From NCBI GenBank assembly GCA_902796505.1, contig CADBPA010000026.1, forward strand, positions 1 to 11,096: 11,096 nt of DNA, in the 5' to 3' direction. The DNA is from an uncultured Ruminococcus sp. (GTDB taxonomy: Bacteria > Bacillota > Clostridia > Oscillospirales > CAG-272). The notes under the pieces are model-generated. The model had not been told where the DNA came from. It saw only the letters and a list, made by a program, of their open reading frames with translations, and did no database searches. The position numbers were made by a program, and so were the translations under genes. Shown here one piece after another: positions 1 to 6,694 of this stretch; position 1 is the first letter of the stretch; each line of letters begins with the position of its first letter.

Positions 1-3000
1 ATGTATAGGATCCAGAACGGACGTATTCTTCTGCCTGCCGAGGGGTTCTATGAGGCGAACTCCAATCCGTCCTATGACGCAGGCGAGCTGAACGACGACT
101 GGCTGCATCTTGTCTACGCCTTCCATTTCGTCGATTTCGGCGTGGATAAGGAAGATCAGATGGGCTACGCCGACGTGACGATCTACTACGGCGCGGCAAG
201 CCGCTTCAACATCGACGATCCCACGACCTACACGAGCTACACGACGCAGTGGGCGCGCACCGAAGCGCAGGCCGACTACGTGATCGATAACTTCGAGCTC
301 TTCCGTTTCGGTTTCCCGACCGGCTCGAACAGAAGCGACTACTACTGCCTCGATAACGTTGCGCTCTACACCGGATGCGCAAAACCCGTCGCCTCCGCGA
401 AACTTCACGAGGAATACGGTTACGGCAACATGGTCAACACCAAGCAGGCGAAGGTCATCACGATCCTCTCCGCCGGCGGCGGCGAGAAGGGCGTTCAGGA
501 TTATCTGAACACCTCTCTGATCATGAAGAACAACGTGGAATACGCGCTTCTCAACTATCAGCGCAGCGCGATCTACACCGACGAGAACGGCGTGGCGTAC
601 GGCGCTCCCCGCGTGGTGGACGGTAAGGTGATGCTTCCTCTCGAAGCCATCCTGAATTACATCGGCTACCCGGTCTACGCGCACTCGGACGGCGTATCCT
701 TCGATATCTCCACCGGTAAGGGCGCGTCCTACATTACCATCGGGCGCGATACCGCCTCGGTCAACGGCGAGAGAGTCGAACTGACGACCGCTCCCACGCT
801 GCTCACCGACGAGAAGACCGGAAAGTCCTACGCGGTCATCTGCGCGGACGACGTGGACACCCTGTTCTCCGGCTTCTATCTGACCTACGACGAGATGGGC
901 CTCTCGATCATCTGCGAGAAGGAGAACATCCTGAACCGTAAGGATAACCTCGGCACGATGGTTTCGCTGATGAAGCTCTTCGTGTTCGATTTCCCGACCG
1001 GCCAGCAGGTCTATAACGACACCAAGGCGAAGACCAACGGCTTCCGGCATCCGTATCTGTTCGGCACGCAGGAATCCTTCGACGGACTTGCGAACGCCTA
1101 TCAGCATCCGGAAGAATATCCTTCCTACTTCGTTTATGCCAACCGCCTGGCAAGCGGCGGCCGCGGATATCTGAACGCTTATGGTGAATTTGACGCGGAA
1201 GGCAACTATCTCGGACTGAAGAAATATCTCTACGATTACGAGACCTATATCACGGAAAAGAACGACGGCCAGCCGCTGGTCACCACGGTCAACCGCGACT
1301 CCTGGGCGAACAACCAGAACCTGCTGTTCAGTATTTACGAGACCAGATACGGCGGAACCAACTACAGCTACGACCCGGACGGCGGACGTAACAACCTGTC
1401 CCCGAACGTCGCCGACAAACTGCTCTGGATGGCATGCGCTTATATGGTCACCCGCGACGAACGCTACGCCGAAGCCGGCTACGACGTCGCGCTGCAGCTC
1501 GGCACCTGGGAGAGCTGGGGTGAAGGTCACTTCCTGAACTGCGCCGATACCACCGGTCCCTACTCCGAAGCCTACGATATGTTCTATAACACCTGGAAGC
1601 AGTGGGGCGAAGAGGGAAGAAGATCCAAGACCTTCGGCAGCGTTTACAGCGTTGACAAGATCGCGCAGATCATCTACGACCTCGGTCTTTCCAAGGGTTA
1701 TATCTCCTGCCACGGTAACTTCAAGATCACCCGTCTTACCAACGGTAAGCAGACGATCTCCGGCGGTTTCTCGAACAGCACCAACAACTGGAACGCCGTT
1801 TGTACCGACGGTATGATGATGGGCGCTCTCGCGATCATGGAGTACTGCGACGAGGAAGGCTTCATTCTTGAGCCGAACGTCGTTGCGATCGACTGTGTTC
1901 CGAACGCCTTCACGACCGCGAAGGATCAGATCTTCCAGCTCGTGGAAACCATTCTCTACCGTCTGCCGGTCTTCGGTATGGACGAATACGCGCCCGACGG
2001 CGGCTACATCGAGTCTCCGGGTTACTGGAACTACGGTACCAACTCCTTCTTCGAGATGATCTGGGGTATGTACAACGCGATCGGCGACGACTACGGACTC
2101 ATGGATTGCTGGGGCATCGATACCACCTGTGACTTCGCGGTCCAGACCGAGTATTCCACCGCTTCCGGACTCCGTTTCTGGAACTATCACGACTCCGGTC
2201 TCGGTTCTCAGGAAAAAGGACTCTTCTACTTCGTCGGCCGCTTCTTCGGCAACGACGGTTACATCGGCATCCGCAAGCAGGAGATCGACAGCGGCAGCAA
2301 GACGCCGGGTATGATGGACTGCCTGACCTACCTGCCGGAATTTGAAGAGACCATCGATACCTCGAATATCTCGCTTTCGCTCGACTACTACGGCGAGGGC
2401 ATCGCGCTCGCCTGCTCCAGATCTTCCTGGAACACCGGCGCGCTCTACACCGGTATCATGGGCGAAGCCAACAACTGCTCGCATAACCAGGTCGACGCCG
2501 GTAACATCTACTACGTCAACAAGAACGTCATCTGGTTCTGCGATCTCGGATCGGACAATTACAACGTTTACAACTACTTCGGTGATTCGAACTGGCGTAA
2601 CCGCTACTACAAGATGGGCGGCGAAGGTCAGAACCACGTGATCATCACCAGCCAGGCAAACGATATCCCCTACGGTCAGCTCCTTACGGGTACCGGCGAG
2701 ATGGAAGCGGTTTACGCGAACGAGTACGGCTCGTACGCGATCATGGACCTTTCCAGCTGCTACTCCAAGTACGTCCTGACGGCGCGCCGCGGTATGCTCT
2801 ACACGAACAGCCGCCGCACGGTCGTTTACCAGGATGAGATCCAGTTCGCTCAGGTCGAAGACTTCGCATGGATCGCCCATACCGAAGCCTACACCGGCTC
2901 TTCCAAGACGGCGGCAGGCCGCGCCGTCAAGACCATCGTGGTCTCGGATGACGGCAGAACCGCATGGATCACCGCGAACGGATACGACGAGGAGACCGGT

Positions 3001-3651
3001 AAAAACGACAAGCCGACCACCATCCGCTGCTCCATCGTCTCCACCATTTCCTCGAGATATAAGTTCGAGGTGATGGACTGCTACACCTACCTGCTGAATA
3101 CCATCGACACCGAGAATCCCGACGCCGACAACTCGCTGGCGCATTGCGTGGTCGATGAGAACAACAGACACAACTACCGCAGACTGGTCATCCGCGGCAC
3201 CGGCGCTTCCTTTGAGCTTGCCGTCGTCGTGGAAGAAGTGGACAACAGCGAGCCGATCCTCGGCGAGCTTCTCCAGCCCGTCGAGTACGACTACAAGCCG
3301 ATGGACGAGTGGGTTCCCGTCGAGAAATACGAAGCTCCCGTTGATGATGGCAAAGGCACACCTCAGCTGAGCTGGATCGTGGATTACACCAGAAACGCGG
3401 CAAGATACGTCAAAAACAACTACGCGTTCACGACCAGATACGCAGAGTTCTTCGCGGAGATGCACATGGTTTCCCTCGCGCTCAGAACCTACACCGTTCG
3501 TGTGTTCCGCAACATGAAGGAAGTCTATGACGCTTACGAGCAGTACAACGAATTCCTCGGTCAGCAGCAGCAATTCGCGGCAGAGCTGAACGCCGTGACC
3601 GACACGTCGGTGACGTTGATCGACTCTCTCTGCGGATTCGGTAACTCCTGA
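1..3651 (+). CDS. Heparinase II/III-superfamily polysaccharide lyase-like protein (5' end outside window)
   Basis: This is a large, probably exported, polysaccharide-degrading protein, of which 1216 residues are visible. The reading frame is open at the window edge, so the ATG at base 1 need not be the start, and any signal peptide lies outside. Residues about 1-127 look like a beta-rich jelly-roll module. Residues about 190-306 resemble the copper-amine-oxidase N-terminal-like repeat common in secreted Firmicutes proteins (VVDGKVMLPLEAILNYIG). Residues about 320-780 look like the alpha/alpha toroid of the heparinase II/III superfamily, with the hallmark NNWNAVCTDGMM (596-607) and GYIESPGYWNYGT (668-680; Y678 is a candidate catalytic Tyr). 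Residues about 790-1100 are beta-sandwich-like, with SHNQVDAG (827-834) and a following CDLG, as in the superfamily. The last 95 residues are helical and of unknown role. No LPXTG or S-layer anchor is seen at the C-terminus. The superfamily is confident. The substrate (heparin-like, alginate-like or other uronate polymer) is not readable. Confidence 0.85.
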   Translation: MYRIQNGRILLPAEGFYEANSNPSYDAGELNDDWLHLVYAFHFVDFGVDKEDQMGYADVTIYYGAASRFNIDDPTTYTSYTTQWARTEAQADYVIDNFELFRFGFPTGSNRSDYYCLDNVALYTGCAKPVASAKLHEEYGYGNMVNTKQAKVITILSAGGGEKGVQDYLNTSLIMKNNVEYALLNYQRSAIYTDENGVAYGAPRVVDGKVMLPLEAILNYIGYPVYAHSDGVSFDISTGKGASYITIGRDTASVNGERVELTTAPTLLTDEKTGKSYAVICADDVDTLFSGFYLTYDEMGLSIICEKENILNRKDNLGTMVSLMKLFVFDFPTGQQVYNDTKAKTNGFRHPYLFGTQESFDGLANAYQHPEEYPSYFVYANRLASGGRGYLNAYGEFDAEGNYLGLKKYLYDYETYITEKNDGQPLVTTVNRDSWANNQNLLFSIYETRYGGTNYSYDPDGGRNNLSPNVADKLLWMACAYMVTRDERYAEAGYDVALQLGTWESWGEGHFLNCADTTGPYSEAYDMFYNTWKQWGEEGRRSKTFGSVYSVDKIAQIIYDLGLSKGYISCHGNFKITRLTNGKQTISGGFSNSTNNWNAVCTDGMMMGALAIMEYCDEEGFILEPNVVAIDCVPNAFTTAKDQIFQLVETILYRLPVFGMDEYAPDGGYIESPGYWNYGTNSFFEMIWGMYNAIGDDYGLMDCWGIDTTCDFAVQTEYSTASGLRFWNYHDSGLGSQEKGLFYFVGRFFGNDGYIGIRKQEIDSGSKTPGMMDCLTYLPEFEETIDTSNISLSLDYYGEGIALACSRSSWNTGALYTGIMGEANNCSHNQVDAGNIYYVNKNVIWFCDLGSDNYNVYNYFGDSNWRNRYYKMGGEGQNHVIITSQANDIPYGQLLTGTGEMEAVYANEYGSYAIMDLSSCYSKYVLTARRGMLYTNSRRTVVYQDEIQFAQVEDFAWIAHTEAYTGSSKTAAGRAVKTIVVSDDGRTAWITANGYDEETGKNDKPTTIRCSIVSTISSRYKFEVMDCYTYLLNTIDTENPDADNSLAHCVVDENNRHNYRRLVIRGTGASFELAVVVEEVDNSEPILGELLQPVEYDYKPMDEWVPVEKYEAPVDDGKGTPQLSWIVDYTRNAARYVKNNYAFTTRYAEFFAEMHMVSLALRTYTVRVFRNMKEVYDAYEQYNEFLGQQQQFAAELNAVTDTSVTLIDSLCGFGNS

Positions 3652-3658
3652 TCCGATC

Positions 3659-3675
3659 TTCCGGAACTTCCGGAA
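3659..3675 (+). other. Small hairpin after the lyase stop codon
   Basis: TTCCGGA (3659-3665), a 3-base loop and TCCGGAA (3669-3675) form a perfect 7-bp stem. It starts eight bases after the stop codon and ends ten bases before the main terminator. It may protect the mRNA 3' end or assist termination. It could equally be chance from two adjacent copies of the palindrome TTCCGGAA. Confidence 0.4.
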
Positions 3676-3685
3676 ACCGACCAAG

Positions 3686-3717
3686 CAAAAAAGCAAGCCG
3701 CAAGGCTTGCTTTTTTG
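3686..3717 (+). terminator. Rho-independent terminator of the lyase gene
   Basis: A 14-bp perfect stem (3686-3699 paired with 3704-3717) closes on a GCAA tetraloop. The GC core (GCAAGCC/GGCTTGC) is flanked by A6 on the left and T6 on the right, giving the U-tract of an intrinsic terminator. It starts 34 bases after the lyase stop codon. Its symmetry means it could also stop transcripts from the other strand. Confidence 0.9.
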
Positions 3718-3750
3718 TCGCAAAAGGGGAGAGCGTCCGAAGCCGAAGGG

Positions 3751-3959
3751 GCAGGGCGCGATCCGCCGGAAGGAACTTTTGCCGGAAAAGCAGAGCGCGA
3801 TTCGCCGGAAGGAGCTTTTGCCGGGAAGGCAGGGCGCGATCCGCCGGAATTTTGCCGGGAAGGCAGGGCGCGATCCGCCGGAAGGTGCTTTTGCCGGGAG
3901 GGCAGGGCGCGATCCGCCGGAAGGCACTTTTGCCGGTAAGGCAGGGCGCGATCCGCCGA
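3751..3959. repeat. Six-unit 39-bp tandem repeat array in a gene-free region
   Basis: The units start at 3751, 3790, 3829, 3863, 3902 and 3941. Four are 39 bp, the third is 34 bp with a 5-bp internal deletion, and the sixth breaks off after about 19 bp. Each begins with GCAGGGCGCGATCCGCCGG or a one- or two-base variant, and full units end in CTTTTGCCGG plus four bases. Differences cluster at a central dinucleotide (AA, AG, deleted, TG, CA) and at the last four bases. There are no unique spacers, so it is not CRISPR. The GGCG/CGCC halves could form a small stem. Long open frames cross the array on both strands only because 39 is a multiple of 3, and the 34-bp unit shifts those frames. No ribosome binding site or family-like protein supports coding. 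Confidence 0.9.
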
Positions 3960-3989
3960 AGAGATCCCCCGCGCGGCGGGAAATCGGGC

Positions 3990-4043
3990 GCCGCCTGCAA
4001 AAATCTTCTTTCTATCAGCCGCCTGCAAAAATCTTCTTTCTAT
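3990..4043. repeat. 26-bp direct duplication
   Basis: Two identical 26-base copies (3990-4015 and 4018-4043), each containing CCTGCAAAAATCTTCTTTC, are separated by only CA. They lie between the 39-bp array and the next hairpin terminator. No gene, promoter or hairpin explains them. A recent slippage-type duplication is the simplest reading. Confidence 0.9.
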
Positions 4044-4049
4044 GATGAA

Positions 4050-4083
4050 AACGCCGCCCGGCGCAATGCGCTGAGGCGGCGTT
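4050..4083. terminator. Hairpin terminator between convergent genes, likely bidirectional
   Basis: A 9-bp stem AACGCCGCC (4050-4058) pairs with GGCGGCGTT (4075-4083). An inner GCGC/GCGC hairpin sits inside the loop. On the + strand it is followed by CTTTTTGTCTTTTT. On the - strand it is followed by a shorter TTTT run, about 70 bases after the kdgK stop codon. It probably ends the kdgK transcript and backs up the lyase terminator. Confidence 0.7.
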
Positions 4084-4123
4084 CTTTTTGTCTTTTTCGG
4101 AAGATAACGGGTTCTGTTTTGCC

Positions 4124-4159
4124 GTTTATCTTGTTTATCTTGTTTACCTTGTTTACCTT
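4124..4159. repeat. 9-bp x 4 microrepeat overlapping the 3' end of kdgK
   Basis: There are four contiguous units: GTTTATCTT twice, then GTTTACCTT twice. The repeat supplies the kdgK stop codon (TAA on the - strand, 4153-4155) and continues about 30 bases into the 3' untranslated region. The paired T/C difference suggests a 9-bp unit that diverged and was then duplicated. Confidence 0.85.
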
Positions 4160-5172
4160 TGGATACGGCCGGTGCCGTTTCCGCCGGCAAGGGCGTTGAC
4201 CTCGTCTACCGATACGCAGTTGAAGTCTCCCTCGATCGAATGCTTCAGGCAGGATGCCGCCACGGCGAACTCCACGGCGTCCTGCGTGGAATAGCCGTTC
4301 AGGCAGGCGTAGATCAGACCGCCGCCGAAGCTGTCGCCGCCGCCGACGCGGTCGACGATGTGCATATGATAGGATTTCGAGAAGCAGTACTCTTTTCCGT
4401 CGTAGAGAAGCGCTGCCCAATCGTTGTCGTTCGCGCTGATGGAGGAGCGAAGGGTGATCGCGACCTTTTGGAATCCGAATTTTTCGGCGAGCTGACGGGC
4501 GACCGATTTGTAGCCTTCGTGGTTGAGCTTGCCGCCTGCGATGTCGGTATTCTCGGCGTCGATGCCGAAGACGTCGTGCGCGTCCTCTTCGTTGGAGATG
4601 CAGACGTCCACGTACTTGCAGATCTCGCTCATGGTCTTGTTGGCCTGCTCGCGCGTCCAGAGCTTCTTGCGGAAGTTGAGGTCGCAGGAAACGGTCACGC
4701 CGTGCGCCTTCGCGGCTTTGCAGGCGTCAAGGCAGATGCCGGCGACGGTGGGGTTCAGAGCCGGGGTGATGCCGGTGAAGTGGAACCAGTCCGCGCCTTC
4801 AAAGATCGCGTCCCAATCAAAATCGGTCGGCGCGGCTTCCGCGATCGCCGAATGCGCGCGGTCGTAAATGACCTTCGAGGGGCGCTGAGAGGCGCCTTTT
4901 TCGTTGAAGTAGATGCCGATGCGGTCGCCTCCGCGGACGATCTTCGAGGTGTCCACACCGAAGCGGCGGAGCGCGTTGACCGCCGACTGGCCGATCTCGT
5001 GCTTCGGAAGCTTGGTGACGTAGACCGAGTCCACGCCGTAGTTTGCGAGCGAAACGGCGACGTTGGCTTCGCCTCCGCCGTACACCACGCCGAATTTATC
5101 TGCCTGCACGAAGCGGAGGTATCCCTCCGGGGCGAGGCGGAGCATGATTTCTCCGAATGTTACAACTTTCAT
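4153..5172 (-). CDS. kdgK: PfkB-family sugar kinase, probable 2-keto-3-deoxygluconate kinase
   Basis: The 339-residue product most likely phosphorylates 2-keto-3-deoxygluconate (KDG) with ATP to give KDPG, the last step before aldolase cleavage in uronate catabolism. It acts in the cytoplasm. The sequence starts MKVVTFGEIMLRLAPEG, typical of KdgK-type ribokinase-family enzymes. It carries the sugar-binding GGGEANVAVSLANYG (32-46), DLNFR (164-168) and the PfkB signature DRVGGGDSFGGG (274-285), with D280 as expected catalytic base and GGG as anion hole. Length fits the family. The frame stays open 44 codons upstream, but I chose this ATG because AAAGGA (- strand, about 5181-5187) is correctly spaced and homology begins here. 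A promoter lies upstream at 5254-5282. Another PfkB sugar kinase specificity remains possible, since substrate cannot be proven from motifs. It converges on a polysaccharide lyase, which agrees with uronate use. Confidence 0.85.
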   Translation of the reverse strand: MKVVTFGEIMLRLAPEGYLRFVQADKFGVVYGGGEANVAVSLANYGVDSVYVTKLPKHEIGQSAVNALRRFGVDTSKIVRGGDRIGIYFNEKGASQRPSKVIYDRAHSAIAEAAPTDFDWDAIFEGADWFHFTGITPALNPTVAGICLDACKAAKAHGVTVSCDLNFRKKLWTREQANKTMSEICKYVDVCISNEEDAHDVFGIDAENTDIAGGKLNHEGYKSVARQLAEKFGFQKVAITLRSSISANDNDWAALLYDGKEYCFSKSYHMHIVDRVGGGDSFGGGLIYACLNGYSTQDAVEFAVAASCLKHSIEGDFNCVSVDEVNALAGGNGTGRIQR

Positions 5173-5253
5173 CTGTTTGATCCTTTCGAGAATTTGATTC
5201 TGCGGCTCATCTTTTCGGGACGTGCCGCATAAACTTGATTGAAGTCCGGTTTC

Positions 5254-5282
5254 AGTATAGCATAACCCGGCGGGAAAATCAA
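5254..5282 (-). promoter_or_regulatory. Sigma-A-type promoter of kdgK
   Basis: Read on the - strand: TTGATT (-35, 5282-5277), 17 bases, then TATACT (-10, 5259-5254), with a TG one base upstream of the -10 (extended -10). This predicts a transcript start near 5247 and a leader of about 75 bases. Just downstream lies ACTT-GATTG-AAGT (5233-5245), a small inverted repeat that could be an operator. The AbrB terminator lies upstream, so kdgK appears to be transcribed separately. Confidence 0.75.
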
Positions 5283-5296
5283 GGGGATTGCGGGAT

Positions 5297-5310
5297 TTTT
5301 TCATGAAAAA
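5297..5310. other. Perfect 14-bp palindrome upstream of the kdgK promoter
   Basis: TTTTTCATGAAAAA is fully self-complementary and ends about 15 bases upstream of the kdgK -35 box. Half of it is the U-tract of the AbrB terminator. It could be an operator for a dimeric regulator, but A/T runs make such palindromes by chance, so this is weak. Confidence 0.3.
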
Positions 5311-5334
5311 GGGCCGCCGTTTTGCGACAGCCCT
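5306..5334 (-). terminator. Rho-independent terminator of the AbrB-type gene
   Basis: On the - strand AGGGCTGTCG pairs with CGGCGGCCCT around a CAAAA loop, using two G-U pairs in a 10-bp stem whose last pair is shared with the T-run, and is followed by TTTTTC. It starts about 31 bases after the AbrB stop codon. It separates this gene from kdgK, which has its own promoter just downstream. Confidence 0.8.
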
Positions 5335-5364
5335 GTCCGCCGCAGTACGGCGCGGAAATGACGA

Positions 5365-5610
5365 TCAGTTCTGCCCCTTCAGCTCTGCAAGGCAGGCGGC
5401 GCAGATCTTCTTGTCCTTGTAAAGGGTGACGTTGTCACTGCTTCCGCAGAAGATGCAGGCGGGATAATATTTCGTCAGGATCACGTGGTCTCCCTCGGTG
5501 AAGATTTCGACGGGATCGGAACTCTTGATGTCCAGCGTGGTGCGGATCTCTTTCGGGATCACGATGCGGCCAAGCTCGTCGACGTTGCGGATAATGCCGG
5601 TTGATTTCAT
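5365..5610 (-). CDS. AbrB/SpoVT-family transcriptional regulator with a zinc-knuckle tail
   Basis: This is an 81-residue DNA-binding protein. Residues 1-47 form the swapped-hairpin AbrB domain (STGIIRNVDELGRIVIPKEIR, broken here as STGIIRNVDELG and RIVIPKEIR), which dimerises and binds AT-rich promoters. The rest carries two CxxC pairs (C52/C55 and C70/C73, 14 residues apart), a likely zinc knuckle. This arrangement is common in small clostridial AbrB proteins and absent from Bacillus AbrB. The start is set by AAGGAGA on the - strand (5623-5617), six bases before the ATG. The gene is divergent from spoIIIAA across 157 bases and could regulate itself, spoIIIA or distant transition-state genes. 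Targets cannot be read here. The family is certain, but equivalence to B. subtilis AbrB, Abh or SpoVT is not claimed. Confidence 0.92.
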   Translation of the reverse strand: MKSTGIIRNVDELGRIVIPKEIRTTLDIKSSDPVEIFTEGDHVILTKYYPACIFCGSSDNVTLYKDKKICAACLAELKGQN

Positions 5611-5626
5611 AATATTTCTCCTTGCT

Positions 5627-5640
5627 ACGACGCATGTCGT
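5627..5640. promoter_or_regulatory. Inverted repeat in the leader of the AbrB-type gene
   Basis: ACGAC (5627-5631) and GTCGT (5636-5640) are perfect inverted arms around GCAT. They fall in the predicted 5' leader, between the promoter and the ribosome binding site. A dimeric repressor site or a short RNA hairpin would both fit. No known motif is matched. Confidence 0.4.
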
Positions 5641-5654
5641 TGTATTTCGATATT

Positions 5655-5683
5655 ATTTTACCATAATCTTGAATTTTTGTCAA
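5655..5683 (-). promoter_or_regulatory. Sigma-A-type promoter of the AbrB-type gene
   Basis: On the - strand a perfect TTGACA (-35, 5683-5678) is followed after 17 bases by TAAAAT (-10, 5660-5655), with TG placed for an extended -10. The predicted start is near 5648, giving a leader of about 38 bases. This near-consensus vegetative promoter stands back to back with the predicted spoIIIA promoter. Confidence 0.85.
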
Positions 5684-5713
5684 GGGATAAATGAAAATAA
5701 AGTTGCATAATTT
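5684..5713 (+). promoter_or_regulatory. Possible sigma-E promoter of the spoIIIA operon
   Basis: GGGATAAA (5684-5691) is followed after 14 bases by CATAATTT (5706-5713). This partly matches the mother-cell sigma-E pattern (ATA core in the -35, CATA plus T at the end of the -10). No sigma-A promoter with good spacing is seen on this strand. The known sigma-E control of spoIIIA in Bacillus makes it plausible, but the -35 match is weak. Confidence 0.4.
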
Positions 5714-5767
5714 TTGACGGCTCAGACCGACTGTTTTCGGACAATTCTTAAAAAGGAGGATCTGCGG

Positions 5768-6694
5768 TTGCTCCCCGAAATTTTTTGTCCGGATCGGGAA
5801 ACCCGGCAGGCGTTTTCGATCCTTCTTTCCGTGCTTCCGGACGCGGTGCGTCGGGAACTGCTCCGCCTCGGTGCGGCACGCCGGGATTTTGCCGCGGGAC
5901 TCGGCGAACTGCGCCTGCGAGCCGGCAGGCGTGCGTCGGTGCTGCTTTCGGGAAAAAATCTTCTGCTCTCCTCGACCGTCCCGGAGAGCGAACTTTCCCG
6001 GACGCTTCTGCGCGCGGCGGGCGGCGTGCTTTACCCTTACCGCGATACGCTTGCCGCCGGATATCTGCCGATGAAGGGCGGTATCCGGATCGGGATCTGC
6101 GGGCAGGCGAGGATCGACGGCGGTCGGCAGGTCGGCGTGGGGGACATCGGGGCGCTGATCTTCCGGATGCCGGGCGATCGCTCGGACGTCGCCGATCTTC
6201 TCTACGAAGAATACCGCCGCGGCGTCGGGCGCGGAATGCTGATCTATTCTCCCCCGGCGGGCGGAAAGACCACCGCCCTGCGCGCTCTGGCGAGGCGGAT
6301 CGGAAGCGAGTCTCCGCCGCCGCGGCTGGTGATCGTCGACGAACGGGAGGAGTTTTCTCCCGAATTGCTCTGCGGCTCTTCGGCGGATATTCTGCGCGGA
6401 TACCCGAAAGCGGAGGGGATCGCCCTCGCGGTGCGCACGCTCTCCCCCGAACTGCTGATGGCGGACGAGATCGGCACGGCGGACGAGGCGGACGCTCTGC
6501 TTTGCGCGCTCGGCGTCGGTGTTCCGCTCATCGCCACGGCGCACGCTTCGAGCTTCGAGGAACTCTCCTCCTCCGAGGCGATCCGGCCGCTGATGATGGC
6601 GGGGGCGTTCCGCGTGTACGCCGGAATTCTGCAAAAAGACGGCAGGCGCAGCCTTGCCGTCCGGCGGCTTTCGGCGATCGGAGGAGGAAGGTGA
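5768..6694 (+). CDS. spoIIIAA: Stage III sporulation protein AA (secretion-type ATPase)
   Basis: This is the cytoplasmic AAA-type ATPase of the SpoIIIA-SpoIIQ channel. It is related to type II/IV secretion ATPases and is thought to power or gate transport from mother cell to forespore. With a TTG start at 5768 the protein has 308 residues, close to the B. subtilis length. An in-frame TTG lies 18 codons upstream at 5714, but AAGGAGG (5753-5759) sits eight bases before 5768, so the inner start is preferred. Visible family motifs are GGIRIGICGQA (104-114), FRMPG (132-136), the Walker A loop SPPAGGKTT (161-169, K167; the leading Ser is usual in this family), IVDER (189-193, Walker B-like), DEIGT (233-237) and TAHA (257-260). 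It is the first gene of the operon, and its stop overlaps the spoIIIAB start. Confidence 0.95.
   Translation: MLPEIFCPDRETRQAFSILLSVLPDAVRRELLRLGAARRDFAAGLGELRLRAGRRASVLLSGKNLLLSSTVPESELSRTLLRAAGGVLYPYRDTLAAGYLPMKGGIRIGICGQARIDGGRQVGVGDIGALIFRMPGDRSDVADLLYEEYRRGVGRGMLIYSPPAGGKTTALRALARRIGSESPPPRLVIVDEREEFSPELLCGSSADILRGYPKAEGIALAVRTLSPELLMADEIGTADEADALLCALGVGVPLIATAHASSFEELSSSEAIRPLMMAGAFRVYAGILQKDGRRSLAVRRLSAIGGGR

Noticed and set aside
3751..3959. CRISPR array
   Set aside because: Units are contiguous at 39 bp with no unique spacers, and no cas genes are nearby.
3561..4190. Long open frames on both strands across the repeat region
   Set aside because: They arise from the 39-bp period being a multiple of three. 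The 34-bp unit shifts the frame, the frames run through two terminators, and no ribosome binding site or recognisable protein is seen.
4159..5232. 357-residue open frame on the + strand opposite kdgK
   Set aside because: It is an antisense shadow of kdgK. Its composition is rich in V, D, A and R without domain motifs, and the opposite strand encodes a clear kinase.
5435..6634. 399-residue open frame on the - strand over the AbrB gene and spoIIIAA
   Set aside because: Very rich in R, P and Q. It overlaps two well-supported genes and a promoter region, and is an artefact of high GC.
5785..6690. Upstream extension of the spoIIIAB frame
   Set aside because: It overlaps spoIIIAA in another frame and has no family similarity. 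GTG 6691 has a ribosome binding site and the expected protein length.
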